Shown here: piece by piece, positions 45,348 to 55,113 of the stretch
Numbering within the stretch: position 1 is the first letter of the stretch
Layout: the number at the start of each line of letters is the position of its first letter
Assembly: GCF_000733125.1 (NCBI RefSeq)
Contig: NZ_JPHU01000006.1
Location: forward strand, 119,205 to 183,204
Length of the DNA: 64,000 bases
From: Parvularcula oceani
Lineage (GTDB): Bacteria > Pseudomonadota > Alphaproteobacteria > Caulobacterales > Parvularculaceae
Direction of reading: 5' to 3'
Notes under the pieces: generated by a model
Told to the model about the DNA's origin: nothing
The model's database searches: none
The model's input: the letters and a program-made list of their open reading frames with translations, nothing else
Position numbers and translations under genes: made by a program

Positions 45348-45788
45348 GGCGGACCTCGCTGATCAAAGAACAGATAGAGAACGTATAGAGCGAGTCGCGG
45401 ATGTGGCCAACCGGCGTTTTCCCAACATATGCGGGTGCGGCGATTCTCGTGCAGAGAGCAAGTCTTGACGTCGGGCGCGGAACGCAACCTTAGTCGCCCC
45501 ACTCAGCGGCTCCGTCGCGCCGCGAGCGCCGCCCCCGGAGCAGTGCCTCATGATTTTGCCGTCCTCAACATAAACCCTACGCGCGAAGTCCTTGGTTTCG
45601 TCGCTAGACTTCCCCTCGCGATGCCCAACCCGACAGAGGTTTGGTACGCAGCACCGAGCGCAAAAACTAGGCATCGCTGCCGATCAGGCTGATGACCTTC
45701 AGCGTGACCGCTTTTGGATAGTCCAGACTGAGACTCGATGTGCAGGCAGGAGGTGCGTCTGGCCAGCGACTGCGCTACAATATAGTCG
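45348..45788. other. Non-coding region upstream of the MBL operon
   Basis: No convincing gene is seen in these 441 bases. On the minus strand TATACG (about 45,387-45,382) and a GAGGT ribosome site precede the MBL start. On the plus strand TACAAT at 45,776-45,781 is a good -10 hexamer just before the 45,789 gene. Base composition is lower in GC than the conjugation genes, suggesting different origin. Confidence 0.45.
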
Positions 45789-46145
45789 ATGCCCCAGAAT
45801 AACTTTCAACACGGCCGCCAATTCTCGACGGCGCACCAAATTGAAATCGAGCAAACGCTCGACGGCGTCTACGCATGGAATGCGAAAACCGCGAAGTTTG
45901 GAATTCTTTGGGTTTGCCTCACGCAAGGCCTTCGAATTGGATCAGCGGCCGGTGTCATCGTTTCGATCTTCGGTGCGTTCGTGTTTGCTGCGGCCTACTC
46001 CTTCGATAGCGAATGGTTTCTCTGGCTTGCAGCCGCTATCCCATTTGCCCTTGGTTACCTCTTCTTCTCCCACATCGCTTCGGCCGTTCTGCAATCGCAC
46101 CGAACCGCACTGAAACTCGCCACAGAGATTGCTTCGGAGCAATAG
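45789..46145 (+). CDS. Small two-helix membrane protein
   Basis: A 118-residue protein with two hydrophobic helices (about residues 52-70, GSAAGVIVSIFGAFVFAAAY, and 76-97, WFLWLAAAIPFALGYLFF). The N-terminus is polar and the C-terminus ends in a charged helix. I do not recognise the family. A TACAAT -10 element lies about 8 bases before the ATG and no Shine-Dalgarno is seen, so it may be translated from a leaderless mRNA. It faces the last T4SS gene, whose stop lies one base beyond its own. Its role, possibly in defence or in entry exclusion, is not known. Confidence 0.6.
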   Translation: MPQNNFQHGRQFSTAHQIEIEQTLDGVYAWNAKTAKFGILWVCLTQGLRIGSAAGVIVSIFGAFVFAAAYSFDSEWFLWLAAAIPFALGYLFFSHIASAVLQSHRTALKLATEIASEQ

Positions 46146-49079
46146 TCACCGATCATCAAGGCGCTGTTCGCCGGTCTCGAAGTGGGAACTGGTGCCGAAT
46201 GGCTGGTTGTCTGGCATCCGCTCCTCACCACGGAACGAGGTATCATCTCGCTGTCGCGCACCATCCACCGGCGCGCTTCCGGCCCCCGGAAACCGTTTCG
46301 CCTTCCGCCAGATGTTCGCTTCGTTCTCTGGCATCTCATCCGGATCCTGCCTCGCGAACTCGTCCCATTCGGCATCGCGGCTGTCCTGAACGCGCGACTG
46401 AACCGTCAGTTTGCGCAGCCGAGCGAGTTCTTCGTCATCGCCCCGCATGGCCGCAACGCTCTGCTCGTGTCGCTGGCCCGTCCAATAGGCGGTGCCTTCG
46501 ATCTGCTCGGCACGAGCGGCGTCAAAGCCTACGTCGGATTGCGCGTCTGCCTGGGATCGATACTCAGCACCCGCCTGATCAATCGCCTCGAAGTCTGAGG
46601 GGTTTTCACCGGGACCCTCCGGCATGCGGAACTCGCTGAGCTCCGGCCGATCGAGAAGATGGGCGGCCTGATCCTCAATGAAGCTGCGCGCTTCGGCTTC
46701 CACCCACATCCGATCGGCGAGGTCCCCACTGGTCCAGCGACGTGCCGCCTCATTGACGCCAATGACATGTCGGTCGCCACGGTCTTGCGAAGCCATGTGG
46801 TTGAGAAAGGCATTGTCCCAATTCGCGGTGAAGCCGGAGCCTTCGCGTTCGATATGGCTTGCGAGGTTTCGGGCGGCATCGGACCGGGCCTGGTAGTGTT
46901 CGAGGTCTCTGCTGGCGGTCTGTGATTCCTGGAGGTTCGCGGCGAAGGCCTCACGCCAGGCATTGGTCTCCTGCCCGCTTTCCGAGGACGAGCCCCGTTC
47001 GAAAGTTGAGACCACATCATCGTATGTGTCCTGACTGCCATCGGTGCGGACGGCTTCCCGCGCGGCCTCGTAGATTTCCGAACGGCGTGCTTCCCAGGCG
47101 GCGGAGGCCTTTCCGCCCGCTTCGACCTTGGCGGAGCCCAAAAGCGGCACGCTCACCCCCTTGCTGGCGGAGGCCGCGATATAGGCCTCCATGGCCATGC
47201 GCGTGTCCTTGCCCTCGGCGAAGCGCTCGGCGAACCGGCTGGCATTGGTGAGGAGCTTGCTGGCGGATTCCGCCATGCGAGTGTCCTGACCATAACCGGT
47301 CACGTCCTCGAAACTTCGGCCCTCGCTCATCTGCCAGGTGAGGTCGGCGACATTGTGGGCGAGTGCCGTGCGGGCCTCGCTCGACCGGTTGGCGGCGGCA
47401 TCACGCTGTTCGAGGGACCAGCTTGCCTCCGATTGCAGCGCCGTCGAGAGACCGCCCTGATAGTCGACATGGGTCGCGCCGCGGGAGATGGCGCCCATGC
47501 CATCATAGACCCGCGCCGCGCCAGCAGTCGTCCGCATACGGCCGCCTTCGGGGGTGTTCCAGCTCCCCTCGCCGGTATCGACGAAGCTCGACGTCGCCAT
47601 CCGGTTCCCGTCCACGGAGTTGAACCGGTGGGTGTCGAAGCTCGTATTGCCGAGGCTCATATTGCCGGTGGAGGTCTCGCGGGCGGCGGACTGGGCTGCC
47701 ATCTGCGCTGGGTGCAGAAAGCTCTGGCTGAGCCCGGCAAACGCCATCGCGCCGCGGCCGAGCGCGCCGGCGGCGAAGGGCACCATCAGGGTCATGTAGC
47801 CCGCGATCATGGCGATGTCGGAATGGACGGTCTCGATCCCCGTCTGGGTGACCAGCGTAATGGCCTCCCCCGAGGTCGGCGTGTAGGCGGCGCCGGCCGA
47901 CCGAAAACCTGCCGTGCCCATCATGATCCGATGGAGGATCACATAGATCGGCCCCCAGGCCATCAGGGTGACGAAGCCGCCGACATAGCCCCTCAAGAAC
48001 CGCTCGCCGATCGACGGTAGCAGGAAGATCGGGAAGAGGACCGGGAAGAGGCCGTAGAAGAGCGCTTCGGCCACGGTCCGGAAGAGCGGCACGAAGCGTT
48101 CGGCGAGGCGTGAGCCCTGCCGGATGGCGTGCGCCATCTCGCTCTCCATGCGCGCCTGGCCATAGGCATCGAGCAGTGCGTCGGCACCAAGCTCCGCCCC
48201 CTGATCGCGCACCGCCTTGTCGATGAGATTGCCAAGGGTCGCCTGACGAATCTGGTCCGAGGCCGACCGGGCAGAGCCAAGGAAGAAGTCATGGGCTTCG
48301 GCGAGGGAGCCGAGAATCAGCGCCTGCGCCGCTGCCTCGGTGAGGTTGGGCGCCACCTGCTTGCCGTAGATCTGCGCGATCCGGTTCGCCTCCCCCGCCC
48401 AAAGGCCGTCGAGGGTCGTCGCCGCCTCATCGCAGGATTTGACTTCGGTGGCGCCGGGGCCGGTGACATATTCATAGAAGCGGGCGAGGTTCGGCGGCTG
48501 CGTCACGGTGATAAAGGTCCAGAGATCGTCCGTCTCCCGAAGATCGGTCACTGAATAGCGGTGCTCGAGAAGGTCATAGAAAACGCAGGTCCGGATGAAG
48601 CCCGAAAGGTTCTGACCGAAGGTGGCGTCGGTCACCCGGAAGGACATCGAATCCTTGAAGAGCTTCGATCCGTAGATGAAGCCGTTCTCCTGATATTCGA
48701 GGTCGGTGGGGAGCACGAAAGCGGTCTCGGTCACTTCCGTGAAGCGGTCGCCGACGGTGGTGGTGAGGCTGGCAATAAGCGCAAGGCCGAGCGGCACATT
48801 GGCCACGGTCGCGCCCGGCAGGCCGGGGTCGAACCGGTCCGCGATCTGCACCTCCACCTTAGGAACCAGAAGGCAGAGATAGATGATCAGGCTGGTGACG
48901 AACCAGCGGATGGTCGTCCAGAAATTGAGCGAGAAGGCCGTCTGGAAGAGGACGAAGAGAAGGCCGAGGACGAGGGACAGCCTGAGGGCCGAGGCGAAGG
49001 CGCCCATGCCGACGACGGCCGCAACGGCGTTGAACATGTCGCGGATGAACTCGCCGCCGCCATAGGTGATGACCTCCAT
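46146..49079 (-). CDS. traG: Conjugal transfer protein TraG (mating-pair stabilisation)
   Basis: A 977-residue protein. The N-terminal TraG_N domain has several membrane helices (ALRLSLVLGLLFVLFQTAF and later VLFPIFLLPSIGERFLRGYVG), and the long C-terminal part (about 470-977) is polar and Gln/Ala/Glu-rich. In F, TraG works in pilus assembly and mating-pair stabilisation and its periplasmic C-terminal part limits redundant transfer into like cells. It is the last gene of the T4SS operon and follows traH after 11 bases. Confidence 0.92.
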   Translation of the reverse strand: MEVITYGGGEFIRDMFNAVAAVVGMGAFASALRLSLVLGLLFVLFQTAFSLNFWTTIRWFVTSLIIYLCLLVPKVEVQIADRFDPGLPGATVANVPLGLALIASLTTTVGDRFTEVTETAFVLPTDLEYQENGFIYGSKLFKDSMSFRVTDATFGQNLSGFIRTCVFYDLLEHRYSVTDLRETDDLWTFITVTQPPNLARFYEYVTGPGATEVKSCDEAATTLDGLWAGEANRIAQIYGKQVAPNLTEAAAQALILGSLAEAHDFFLGSARSASDQIRQATLGNLIDKAVRDQGAELGADALLDAYGQARMESEMAHAIRQGSRLAERFVPLFRTVAEALFYGLFPVLFPIFLLPSIGERFLRGYVGGFVTLMAWGPIYVILHRIMMGTAGFRSAGAAYTPTSGEAITLVTQTGIETVHSDIAMIAGYMTLMVPFAAGALGRGAMAFAGLSQSFLHPAQMAAQSAARETSTGNMSLGNTSFDTHRFNSVDGNRMATSSFVDTGEGSWNTPEGGRMRTTAGAARVYDGMGAISRGATHVDYQGGLSTALQSEASWSLEQRDAAANRSSEARTALAHNVADLTWQMSEGRSFEDVTGYGQDTRMAESASKLLTNASRFAERFAEGKDTRMAMEAYIAASASKGVSVPLLGSAKVEAGGKASAAWEARRSEIYEAAREAVRTDGSQDTYDDVVSTFERGSSSESGQETNAWREAFAANLQESQTASRDLEHYQARSDAARNLASHIEREGSGFTANWDNAFLNHMASQDRGDRHVIGVNEAARRWTSGDLADRMWVEAEARSFIEDQAAHLLDRPELSEFRMPEGPGENPSDFEAIDQAGAEYRSQADAQSDVGFDAARAEQIEGTAYWTGQRHEQSVAAMRGDDEELARLRKLTVQSRVQDSRDAEWDEFARQDPDEMPENEANIWRKAKRFPGAGSAPVDGARQRDDTSFRGEERMPDNQPFGTSSHFETGEQRLDDR

Positions 49080-49090
49080 CCGCCCCTCCC

Positions 49091-50509
49091 CTAATAGCTC
49101 GCGTTCCGCGAGAACTGATAGGCGTCAGCAAGATCCTTGGAGAGCCGCCCGGCGAGCTGGCGCTCGATCGCCTGGGTCCGCGCGATCACCTGTTCGATGA
49201 CCTCGACGCGGGCATTGTTCTCGAGCTGATACTGGACCAGGAATTCGCGCTGGCGGGTCAGCTGCTCCTTCCACGCGACCACGCTGTCCCTTGCACCGGA
49301 CGTCGCCGTCGAGCCCGCCTCCCCCAGCATCTCGGCGTAGCCTTCGAAGAGTCCGTAAAGGAGATCGATGGCGATGATCTCCGCATAGGACTGAATGGTC
49401 TGATCGGCGAAGACACCTTCATAGGCAGCGTGCACGTTGATCATCTTGTAAACCGGCAGGCTCGTCACATTGAGAAAGGCCTGCTCATCCGCCGTGAGGG
49501 CCGTCCGGGTCCGGACCTTGCCCATGATGTCGGCCAGCATCTGGCTGACCCGGGCCCTGAGCCCGTCGCCGGGAGCGATGGTGACACTGCCGCCGGTCGT
49601 CGGCGCGAGGCAGCGATCCTCCGGGTCCGTTTCGCATTCATAAATATCGATGGTGCCGCCATCGAGGAAGGCCGAAATCACTCCAGGGTCGAGCATCTTG
49701 GAGGGCAAGAACTGGTAGCTTTGGACCGCATCGTCATCGGCGCCGGCGGTCAGGATCTCCGTGCCCGACAAGGTCATCAGGAACTGCATCAGTTCCCGGT
49801 CGCCGGAGATCACGGGGTGCTTCTTCAGCGCATCCCAGGCGATGTTGATGTTCTGGGGGATGGACGCCTTTTCCTCGGCGCTCGCGCCGGCGAGCACGTT
49901 TGACCGTTCGCCTTCCGAGCCGCAGCCATGGCGAGCGGCGACCCAGTCGGGATAGAGGCCTCGGCGTGATGCTGACGCCTCACAGATGACTCTGCTCGCC
50001 TGGTCCGATTGCGGCCAGACAGCCGCGACGGCCAGCTGCCCGCTTTCACAGGAATTGATCGCCATCTGATTGATCCGTTGGGCGACGGACTGAAGCTCGC
50101 CCACCTTCTCCGCGATCACGGGACTGATGGTCTCGAGCGCCACCTGGAAGGCGAAGCTCGCCGCATTGTTCGCGACGGACTTCATGAAGGCGACGAGTTC
50201 GGCGGAGTTCACATAGGAGAAGCCGCCGCCATAGATGTCGATGCCGCCGCACCCGGCCCGGTAGCCTGGCATCTGGATATTGACCGGCGAGAGGCTGCGC
50301 TGGGGTGTCCGCACATAGACATTACCGAAGGTATAGTAGCCTGCCCGTTGGCCTTCGAAGCTCGACGGCCCGGTGACGTTCGCCGCGACCCCAAGATCGT
50401 TCCAGAACTGGTTCATCTCCGCATTGACGTCGGCGGCGGCGATCGTCGGCATAGAAAGGCCATATACAAGCGAAGCGACAGCAGCGGTCAGTTTCAAGGC
50501 ACAGCGCAT
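49091..50509 (-). CDS. traH: TraH, F-type pilus assembly protein
   Basis: A 472-residue periplasmic protein with a signal peptide (LKLTAAVASLVYGLSMPTIAAA). TraH-family stretches include ADVNAEMNQFWNDLG, GYYTFGNVYVRTP, GCGGIDIYGGGFSYVN and INSCESGQLAVA. It belongs to the outer-membrane-associated assembly complex of F-type systems with TraF and TraW. The ATG at 50509 has GAGGAG upstream and overlaps the preceding small gene by 16 bases. Confidence 0.93.
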   Translation of the reverse strand: MRCALKLTAAVASLVYGLSMPTIAAADVNAEMNQFWNDLGVAANVTGPSSFEGQRAGYYTFGNVYVRTPQRSLSPVNIQMPGYRAGCGGIDIYGGGFSYVNSAELVAFMKSVANNAASFAFQVALETISPVIAEKVGELQSVAQRINQMAINSCESGQLAVAAVWPQSDQASRVICEASASRRGLYPDWVAARHGCGSEGERSNVLAGASAEEKASIPQNINIAWDALKKHPVISGDRELMQFLMTLSGTEILTAGADDDAVQSYQFLPSKMLDPGVISAFLDGGTIDIYECETDPEDRCLAPTTGGSVTIAPGDGLRARVSQMLADIMGKVRTRTALTADEQAFLNVTSLPVYKMINVHAAYEGVFADQTIQSYAEIIAIDLLYGLFEGYAEMLGEAGSTATSGARDSVVAWKEQLTRQREFLVQYQLENNARVEVIEQVIARTQAIERQLAGRLSKDLADAYQFSRNASY

Positions 50510-50802
50510 GGCAGGATCTCCTCAGGTTCCAGAGTGCGTTCGCCATAGGCATCGACGAGGGCGAAGCCTTCGGCGTGGATGAAATCCGCCATGTCGCGGA
50601 CACGGGCGCCGCGGCAGGCCAAGACGGCGGGGGCCAGGGACCAGAGGGCGACGAGGCGCAGGGCCCGGCGGCGGGGCAGATCGCCCTTGAGGATAAGCCG
50701 CAGCCGCGCGGCGTCCCGCTCCTCGCGCGGAATGGGCACAAGCGCGACGCCCTTGCTCGTAAGCCAGGCCTCGGCCGCAGTTTCGAGATCGAGCGGCGTC
50801 AT
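50494..50802 (-). CDS. Small protein between traF and traH, unknown function
   Basis: A 102-residue protein with a hydrophobic middle (LRLVALWSLAPAVLACRGARV) flanked by charged regions. The ATG at 50802 shares one base with the traF stop (TGATG) and the end overlaps traH by 16 bases, so translation is coupled on both sides. This strongly suggests a real gene. It has no counterpart that I recognise in the F plasmid at this place. Confidence 0.65.
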   Translation of the reverse strand: MTPLDLETAAEAWLTSKGVALVPIPREERDAARLRLILKGDLPRRRALRLVALWSLAPAVLACRGARVRDMADFIHAEGFALVDAYGERTLEPEEILPCAVP

Positions 50803-51587
50803 CAATAGTCCTCCCCGGTTTCTTTCTGGGTGAGGACGAAGATCCGGTCTTCGAGTTCGGCATGGGAGACGATCCCGAAGGCGACCGGCGTGACCGCCCT
50901 CGTCTCGGTATCAAAGAGCACAAGGGCGGGCGTCGGCGAGCCGCCAAGACCGAGCCGCTCCATCTGCCCCCGATCGATCACCGCGTCGGGGAAGGACGGG
51001 TTCGGACCCCCATCGACGCTAACCGCCTTGACCGTCAGGCTGTGGGTATCGGCAAAGGCGCGCAGGATAGGCGAGAATTCCGTACACGCCGAACAGCTCG
51101 CCGCGTAGAAATAGAAGAGCCCGTAGCGGTCCTTGAGATGGGCGAGGGTTGCGCGGCGATCTTCCTTCCGCCCATCGAGCCAGGCCTGCTTGGCGATGCC
51201 GCTCACCGGCCGGAGGAGATTGTAGTCGAGGTTCGGGTCGGTCCAGAGGAGCCGCCGCCAGACGTCCGAGAAGGTGCTCGCCCGGTCCAGCTGCTCGCGC
51301 TGATAGACGATGTAGTCCCGGACCGCCGCTTCTGTGGGGCGCAGCACTGCTTCGGCGCGCAGCTCCTCGAGCCGTTCCCGCACACCCGCCATTTCCTCGG
51401 TCGCCGAGGCGCGTGCTGCCGGTGCATCGTATGTGGCGCGCTCAGGTTCCTTGGGCCGGTCGCAATAGAAATACCGCCCCAGCTGGCGCTCCGCGCAATA
51501 GAGCGAATCCTCCTGCGCCATGGCGGACGTAAGCAAGAAAGCGACGGCCAGCGCCGCCTCAGCAATTGGGCGGGCACGCATAGGCAT
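50802..51587 (-). CDS. traF: TraF, thioredoxin-fold conjugation protein
   Basis: A 261-residue periplasmic protein with a signal peptide (IAEAALAVAFLLTSAMAQ). TraF features are YCDRPKEPE, an alpha-helical middle, and a C-terminal thioredoxin fold with CSAC in YFYAASCSACTEFSP and a cis-Pro loop GGSPTPALVLF. F TraF lacks the CXXC pair, so this one may be redox-active, like TrbB. Start at ATG 51587 or 51581, both inside the end of traN. Confidence 0.9.
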   Translation of the reverse strand: MPMRARPIAEAALAVAFLLTSAMAQEDSLYCAERQLGRYFYCDRPKEPERATYDAPAARASATEEMAGVRERLEELRAEAVLRPTEAAVRDYIVYQREQLDRASTFSDVWRRLLWTDPNLDYNLLRPVSGIAKQAWLDGRKEDRRATLAHLKDRYGLFYFYAASCSACTEFSPILRAFADTHSLTVKAVSVDGGPNPSFPDAVIDRGQMERLGLGGSPTPALVLFDTETRAVTPVAFGIVSHAELEDRIFVLTQKETGEDY

Positions 51588-53376
51588 CGATGATCCGTGT
51601 GGTGATGGCAGCAGAGGCGGCGTCGGTATCCGGCCCAACAAAGGTCTCGAGAACGCCGTCATAGAATTCCGAAAAGTCCATGAGGCTGAGATCGAGGGAT
51701 TGGAACAGAGCGACAGTGTAGCCAGCGCAGTCGGGCGTTTTGGTGCTGCCCCAATCCCAGCCGACCTGCGGCCGTCCCTGCTCGTGAATGAGACGGGCAA
51801 GGACGTTATTGAAGCAGCAGAAGGTCTTGCGCTTCTTGAGGCAGATGCCGAACAGCGTCCTGTCGCTGCAATAGGTGCCGACATAGTGGCAGAGGCCGGC
51901 GGATTGCTTGTTGGCGAGCGCCCGGTCATCGGCGGAGCAGTCGAACCCGATATCGGTCAGGAACCCGTCATCGCGACAGCAATTCTGGAGCCCGGCGATC
52001 GCCTTGTCGCATTTGTGGTACTCACCGGGAAAGATGGTGAGGGTGGCTTCGTCGACATCATCCTGAAGCTGACCCATCATGGAGAGAGCCGAGACGGCTT
52101 CGGGGAACTCGTCATTCTGCGGACGGGTCAGGGTTTCGCAATCCCCATCGATGCAATAGACATCCTCTTCGCAATAACCGACCGCCCCGCCCGGTGCGCC
52201 CGCCCTCTCGCAGATATATTGATGCTCCGTTGAGCGGCATTCTCCGGTCAGGTCGTCCGTCGAGAGACAGGTCGATCCTTCAAGGATACAGCCCGTAGGT
52301 ACGTCGCAATCGGTCACCTCGCCGCCCAGGCTCGAACAGGTATAGGTTCGCTCATAGGCCCAGCAGTCGCGGGTGATAACGACGCCTTCGATCGTGCGGG
52401 TCTCGGGGCCCTCCACGCAAATCTCGCTGAGGAGCGTGCAGTTCGGGTCGGCCGCATTCACGTCACAGCCGGCGCTATCCCACACCTCAACTGGGGTGCC
52501 GGGCGCCGTCCGAACGGGCGACCGGCCATCGATCAGATGGATGTCGCAGGTCGTCCGGAAGCGGCGAGGTGTGCAGATCGTGACGCCCGTCTTCCAGTCC
52601 GGGAGGCAATCGCCGCCCCCGTGAAAGGTGAGCGGGCCGCAGGACGCCTCACTGGCGAGGATTGCGCAGAAGGGCTCGGGCTCCCAGGAGAGGTCACCGT
52701 CCAGGAATGTCCACAGGCATTCGAATTCATGGCGGCTGGTGACCGTGACGTCGAGCGGGACCCGGCAGCGATCTTCGAAGCTCAGAAGCGTCTCGCCTGA
52801 ATTGCAGCTGTAGCGGTAGCGTGCCCCGCCGGTGCCGCCGGAGACGGTCACGGTGCAGTCGCCATAGGTGCCGGAATATTCCGACACGATGCTGGTGGCA
52901 TCGCCTTCGATGGCGAGCCCGTTGGCTGTCCAGGTCGCCAGCTCCGCCGGGGTCACCACCGGGTGGGAGACAATCGCCGTGCTGACGACCTGCCCCTCCT
53001 CATGGGTCAGGAGGGAGGTGAGCCCGGCGGATTCGAGACCTTCGGGGTTGGCGTAGTGATCCGTCTCCGCTGGATCGTCGGTGACAAAGCTCGGCACGCT
53101 GTCCGCATCGACCGTTTGCGTGGCGCCGGCTTTTACCTCTCCTTCTAGACCGGCCGCGAGGTCTTCGGCTTCCGCCTTGGCCTCGTCGCGGGTCATGTCC
53201 TGGGCGCTGACCGTGGCGGGTACGACGAGGACCAGGATGGCCCCGGCAACGCCGATGATGATCTTGGCGAAGGCCGCCGTCGCCGGCCATTTGGGAAAGG
53301 CCTGCAGCCAGAGGGTGAAGCCCGCCGCGATGGTCGAGAGGCAGCAAAGTCCTAAGGGGCAGAGATAGACGCTCAT
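51559..53376 (-). CDS. traN: TraN, Cys-rich mating-pair stabilisation protein
   Basis: A 605-residue protein. Two hydrophobic stretches lie near the N-terminus (about 10-60), with a likely signal cleavage at VSAQ, followed by a very Cys-rich region with many CXnC pairs (for example GECRSTEHQYICERAG and NNVLARLIHEQG). In F, TraN is an outer-membrane adhesin that contacts the recipient and decides host range. The ATG at 53376 overlaps the trbC stop (ATGA) and follows GGGAGG. Confidence 0.9.
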   Translation of the reverse strand: MSVYLCPLGLCCLSTIAAGFTLWLQAFPKWPATAAFAKIIIGVAGAILVLVVPATVSAQDMTRDEAKAEAEDLAAGLEGEVKAGATQTVDADSVPSFVTDDPAETDHYANPEGLESAGLTSLLTHEEGQVVSTAIVSHPVVTPAELATWTANGLAIEGDATSIVSEYSGTYGDCTVTVSGGTGGARYRYSCNSGETLLSFEDRCRVPLDVTVTSRHEFECLWTFLDGDLSWEPEPFCAILASEASCGPLTFHGGGDCLPDWKTGVTICTPRRFRTTCDIHLIDGRSPVRTAPGTPVEVWDSAGCDVNAADPNCTLLSEICVEGPETRTIEGVVITRDCWAYERTYTCSSLGGEVTDCDVPTGCILEGSTCLSTDDLTGECRSTEHQYICERAGAPGGAVGYCEEDVYCIDGDCETLTRPQNDEFPEAVSALSMMGQLQDDVDEATLTIFPGEYHKCDKAIAGLQNCCRDDGFLTDIGFDCSADDRALANKQSAGLCHYVGTYCSDRTLFGICLKKRKTFCCFNNVLARLIHEQGRPQVGWDWGSTKTPDCAGYTVALFQSLDLSLMDFSEFYDGVLETFVGPDTDAASAAITTRIIDAYACPPNC

Positions 53377-54101
53377 GGCTGTGCCTCCCATCGCTTGAGG
53401 GCGGCCCGCGCCTGGGGCGCCGCTTCGGTGCCCTCGGATGCCAGCGCCGACAGGGCCGTGCCCAGTGACATGTTGCCGGCGATCCGATCATGGGGCGGCG
53501 GGGGCGCGTCGCAGTCGAGACCATCGCAGTCGGGGAGTGGCGCACTCGTCGCGATGAAGGCTGGGACGTCGGTCACCGGGAAGATCCGGAAGGCCCGCGG
53601 ATCGATCACCACCCCGCCCAGAAGATCCTGTCCGGCGTCGGCCCCGAGCAGTGCCCGCATGCGGCTGGCGGTCTCCTTGAGCGAACCGCCCACGAAACCC
53701 TGAAGCAGCACCGGCACTTGGGCCCGGTGCGCGTCGAGCACCAGCTGACGGAGACTTTGCTCGGGCATCGAAAAGCTGACGAAGACGAGGACGCCAGCAG
53801 GGCTCGACGCCTCCTGCCGCGCGGCACCGATCGCACCGGCATCGGCGACCATCGCGTCGAGGTTAAGCGGATCGCTCGCGACGGCGGATGCAGTCGTCTC
53901 GACCCGTCGTCCGTGAACGGAATCGGTGAGCGCCCTCGCCTCCTCGGCATAGGCCTCGGCCCGAGCGGCGACTTCAGCTGCGAAAGCCGCCGCTTGAGCT
54001 TCGGCGTCGCGAACCGCCTCTTCGATCGTCTTCTGATCGATCCCATCCTGCGCCTGAGACGGAGTCGCCGATATCAGGAGCGAGACGGAGAAAATGGCCA
54101 T
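53373..54101 (-). CDS. trbC: TrbC, pilin assembly protein
   Basis: About 242 residues from ATG 54101, with a signal peptide ending SQAQ. A coiled-coil, Ala/Glu-rich segment follows, then the TrbC_Ftype domain (GVLVFVSFSMPEQSLRQLVLDA, then LLQGFVGGSLKETA and VVIDPRAFRIFPV), a thioredoxin-like fold that acts with TraW in pilus assembly. A GTG at 54122 is an alternative start that would overlap traU by 11 bases. A Pro-rich Cys segment near the C-terminus is unusual. Confidence 0.9.
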   Translation of the reverse strand: MAIFSVSLLISATPSQAQDGIDQKTIEEAVRDAEAQAAAFAAEVAARAEAYAEEARALTDSVHGRRVETTASAVASDPLNLDAMVADAGAIGAARQEASSPAGVLVFVSFSMPEQSLRQLVLDAHRAQVPVLLQGFVGGSLKETASRMRALLGADAGQDLLGGVVIDPRAFRIFPVTDVPAFIATSAPLPDCDGLDCDAPPPPHDRIAGNMSLGTALSALASEGTEAAPQARAALKRWEAQP

Positions 54102-54111
54102 CCCTATCCGG

Positions 54112-55113
54112 TCAGAAGACACAGCAATTCTCCTTCTGCCAGACGAGAAAGCCGTAATCCTCGCCGATCACCGGGATGGTCTTGCCGATCTCGTAGAGGA
54201 CGTTGGAGGCGCCCAGCGTGGGGCAGGCCCAGCGGCCGGCGACGTTCGGCACTGGATTGACCAGCTGAAGTCGGTATTCGGACTTCTTGATCATCGGGTT
54301 CGGCCAGTTCTGGCAGACATGGCCGGAGCCCGAATGCTGCCAGCCGGTCCCCTGGCGATGCAGCTTGTAGAGGAAACGCTCGGCGGCGAGGCTCGCGCCT
54401 TGGACATGGCCGTATTCAGCGGCGATATTGCCGTTCATCGGATACATGGAGCCATGGCACCCGGCGCACCAAAAGAGCTGATCCACCGGGAGATGAGCCG
54501 AGGCGGCGACACAATCGGCGGCGCAGGCCGCCTGGGCGATGGGGTTGGCGAAGACGACCGCTTCGGGGTTGAGGAGAAAGGTCAGTTCGTCATTGTTCCA
54601 GAGGGGATCGATCTCGGTCAGATAGAGAAGATCGAAATCCGCCGTCTGCATGCACCCGAAATCCGTGAGGAGTTCGAGCCAATAGATCAGCGGATACATG
54701 TAGTAATGGACGTGCCAGGAGCCGACATCGTCCTCATTGTCGGACTGACCTGAGGACTTCGCACCGATGGAGAGGCCAACGTCGATCCGTGTGCCGCCGA
54801 GATTGGCGAAGCAATAGGGCTTCTTGGTGACGTCCATCAGCCGGACGGGCTCCCAATAGCCGATGGAAAGCCCGATGCGGACAAAGGGCGGCAACGGGAT
54901 CGGACAGGTGCAGATGGGGCTCGGCGGGTTGGCCGTGTCGGGCCGCGAGGACGGCCAGATCGGTACGGCGCCCAAGGAAATCGGGAAGAGACACGACCAG
55001 CAGATATCCGTGATCGGATTGACGAAGGTGCCGCCGCAGGTGGGAGCATCGGCGCGCGCCGGAGGCGTCATAAGGCACGCGATCGCCGCGATGATGAGAG
55101 CCGGCCGCCTCAT
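54112..55113 (-). CDS. traU: TraU, pilus assembly and DNA transfer protein
   Basis: A 333-residue periplasmic protein with a signal peptide (LIIAAIACLMTPPARA) and the TraU family pattern: FVNPITDICWSCLFPISLG, GLSIGYWEPVRLMDVT, KPYCFANLGG and a C-terminal GRWACPTLGASNVLYEIGKT. Many conserved cysteines suggest disulfides, consistent with the DsbC in the operon. The ATG at 55113 overlaps the traW stop (ATGA) and follows GAGGAGG. Confidence 0.95.
   Translation of the reverse strand: MRRPALIIAAIACLMTPPARADAPTCGGTFVNPITDICWSCLFPISLGAVPIWPSSRPDTANPPSPICTCPIPLPPFVRIGLSIGYWEPVRLMDVTKKPYCFANLGGTRIDVGLSIGAKSSGQSDNEDDVGSWHVHYYMYPLIYWLELLTDFGCMQTADFDLLYLTEIDPLWNNDELTFLLNPEAVVFANPIAQAACAADCVAASAHLPVDQLFWCAGCHGSMYPMNGNIAAEYGHVQGASLAAERFLYKLHRQGTGWQHSGSGHVCQNWPNPMIKKSEYRLQLVNPVPNVAGRWACPTLGASNVLYEIGKTIPVIGEDYGFLVWQKENCCVF

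Noticed and set aside
45363..45674. A 103-codon minus-strand frame upstream of the MBL gene
   Set aside because: Poor start context, Arg/Ser-rich without domain character, and it covers the probable promoter; more likely non-coding.
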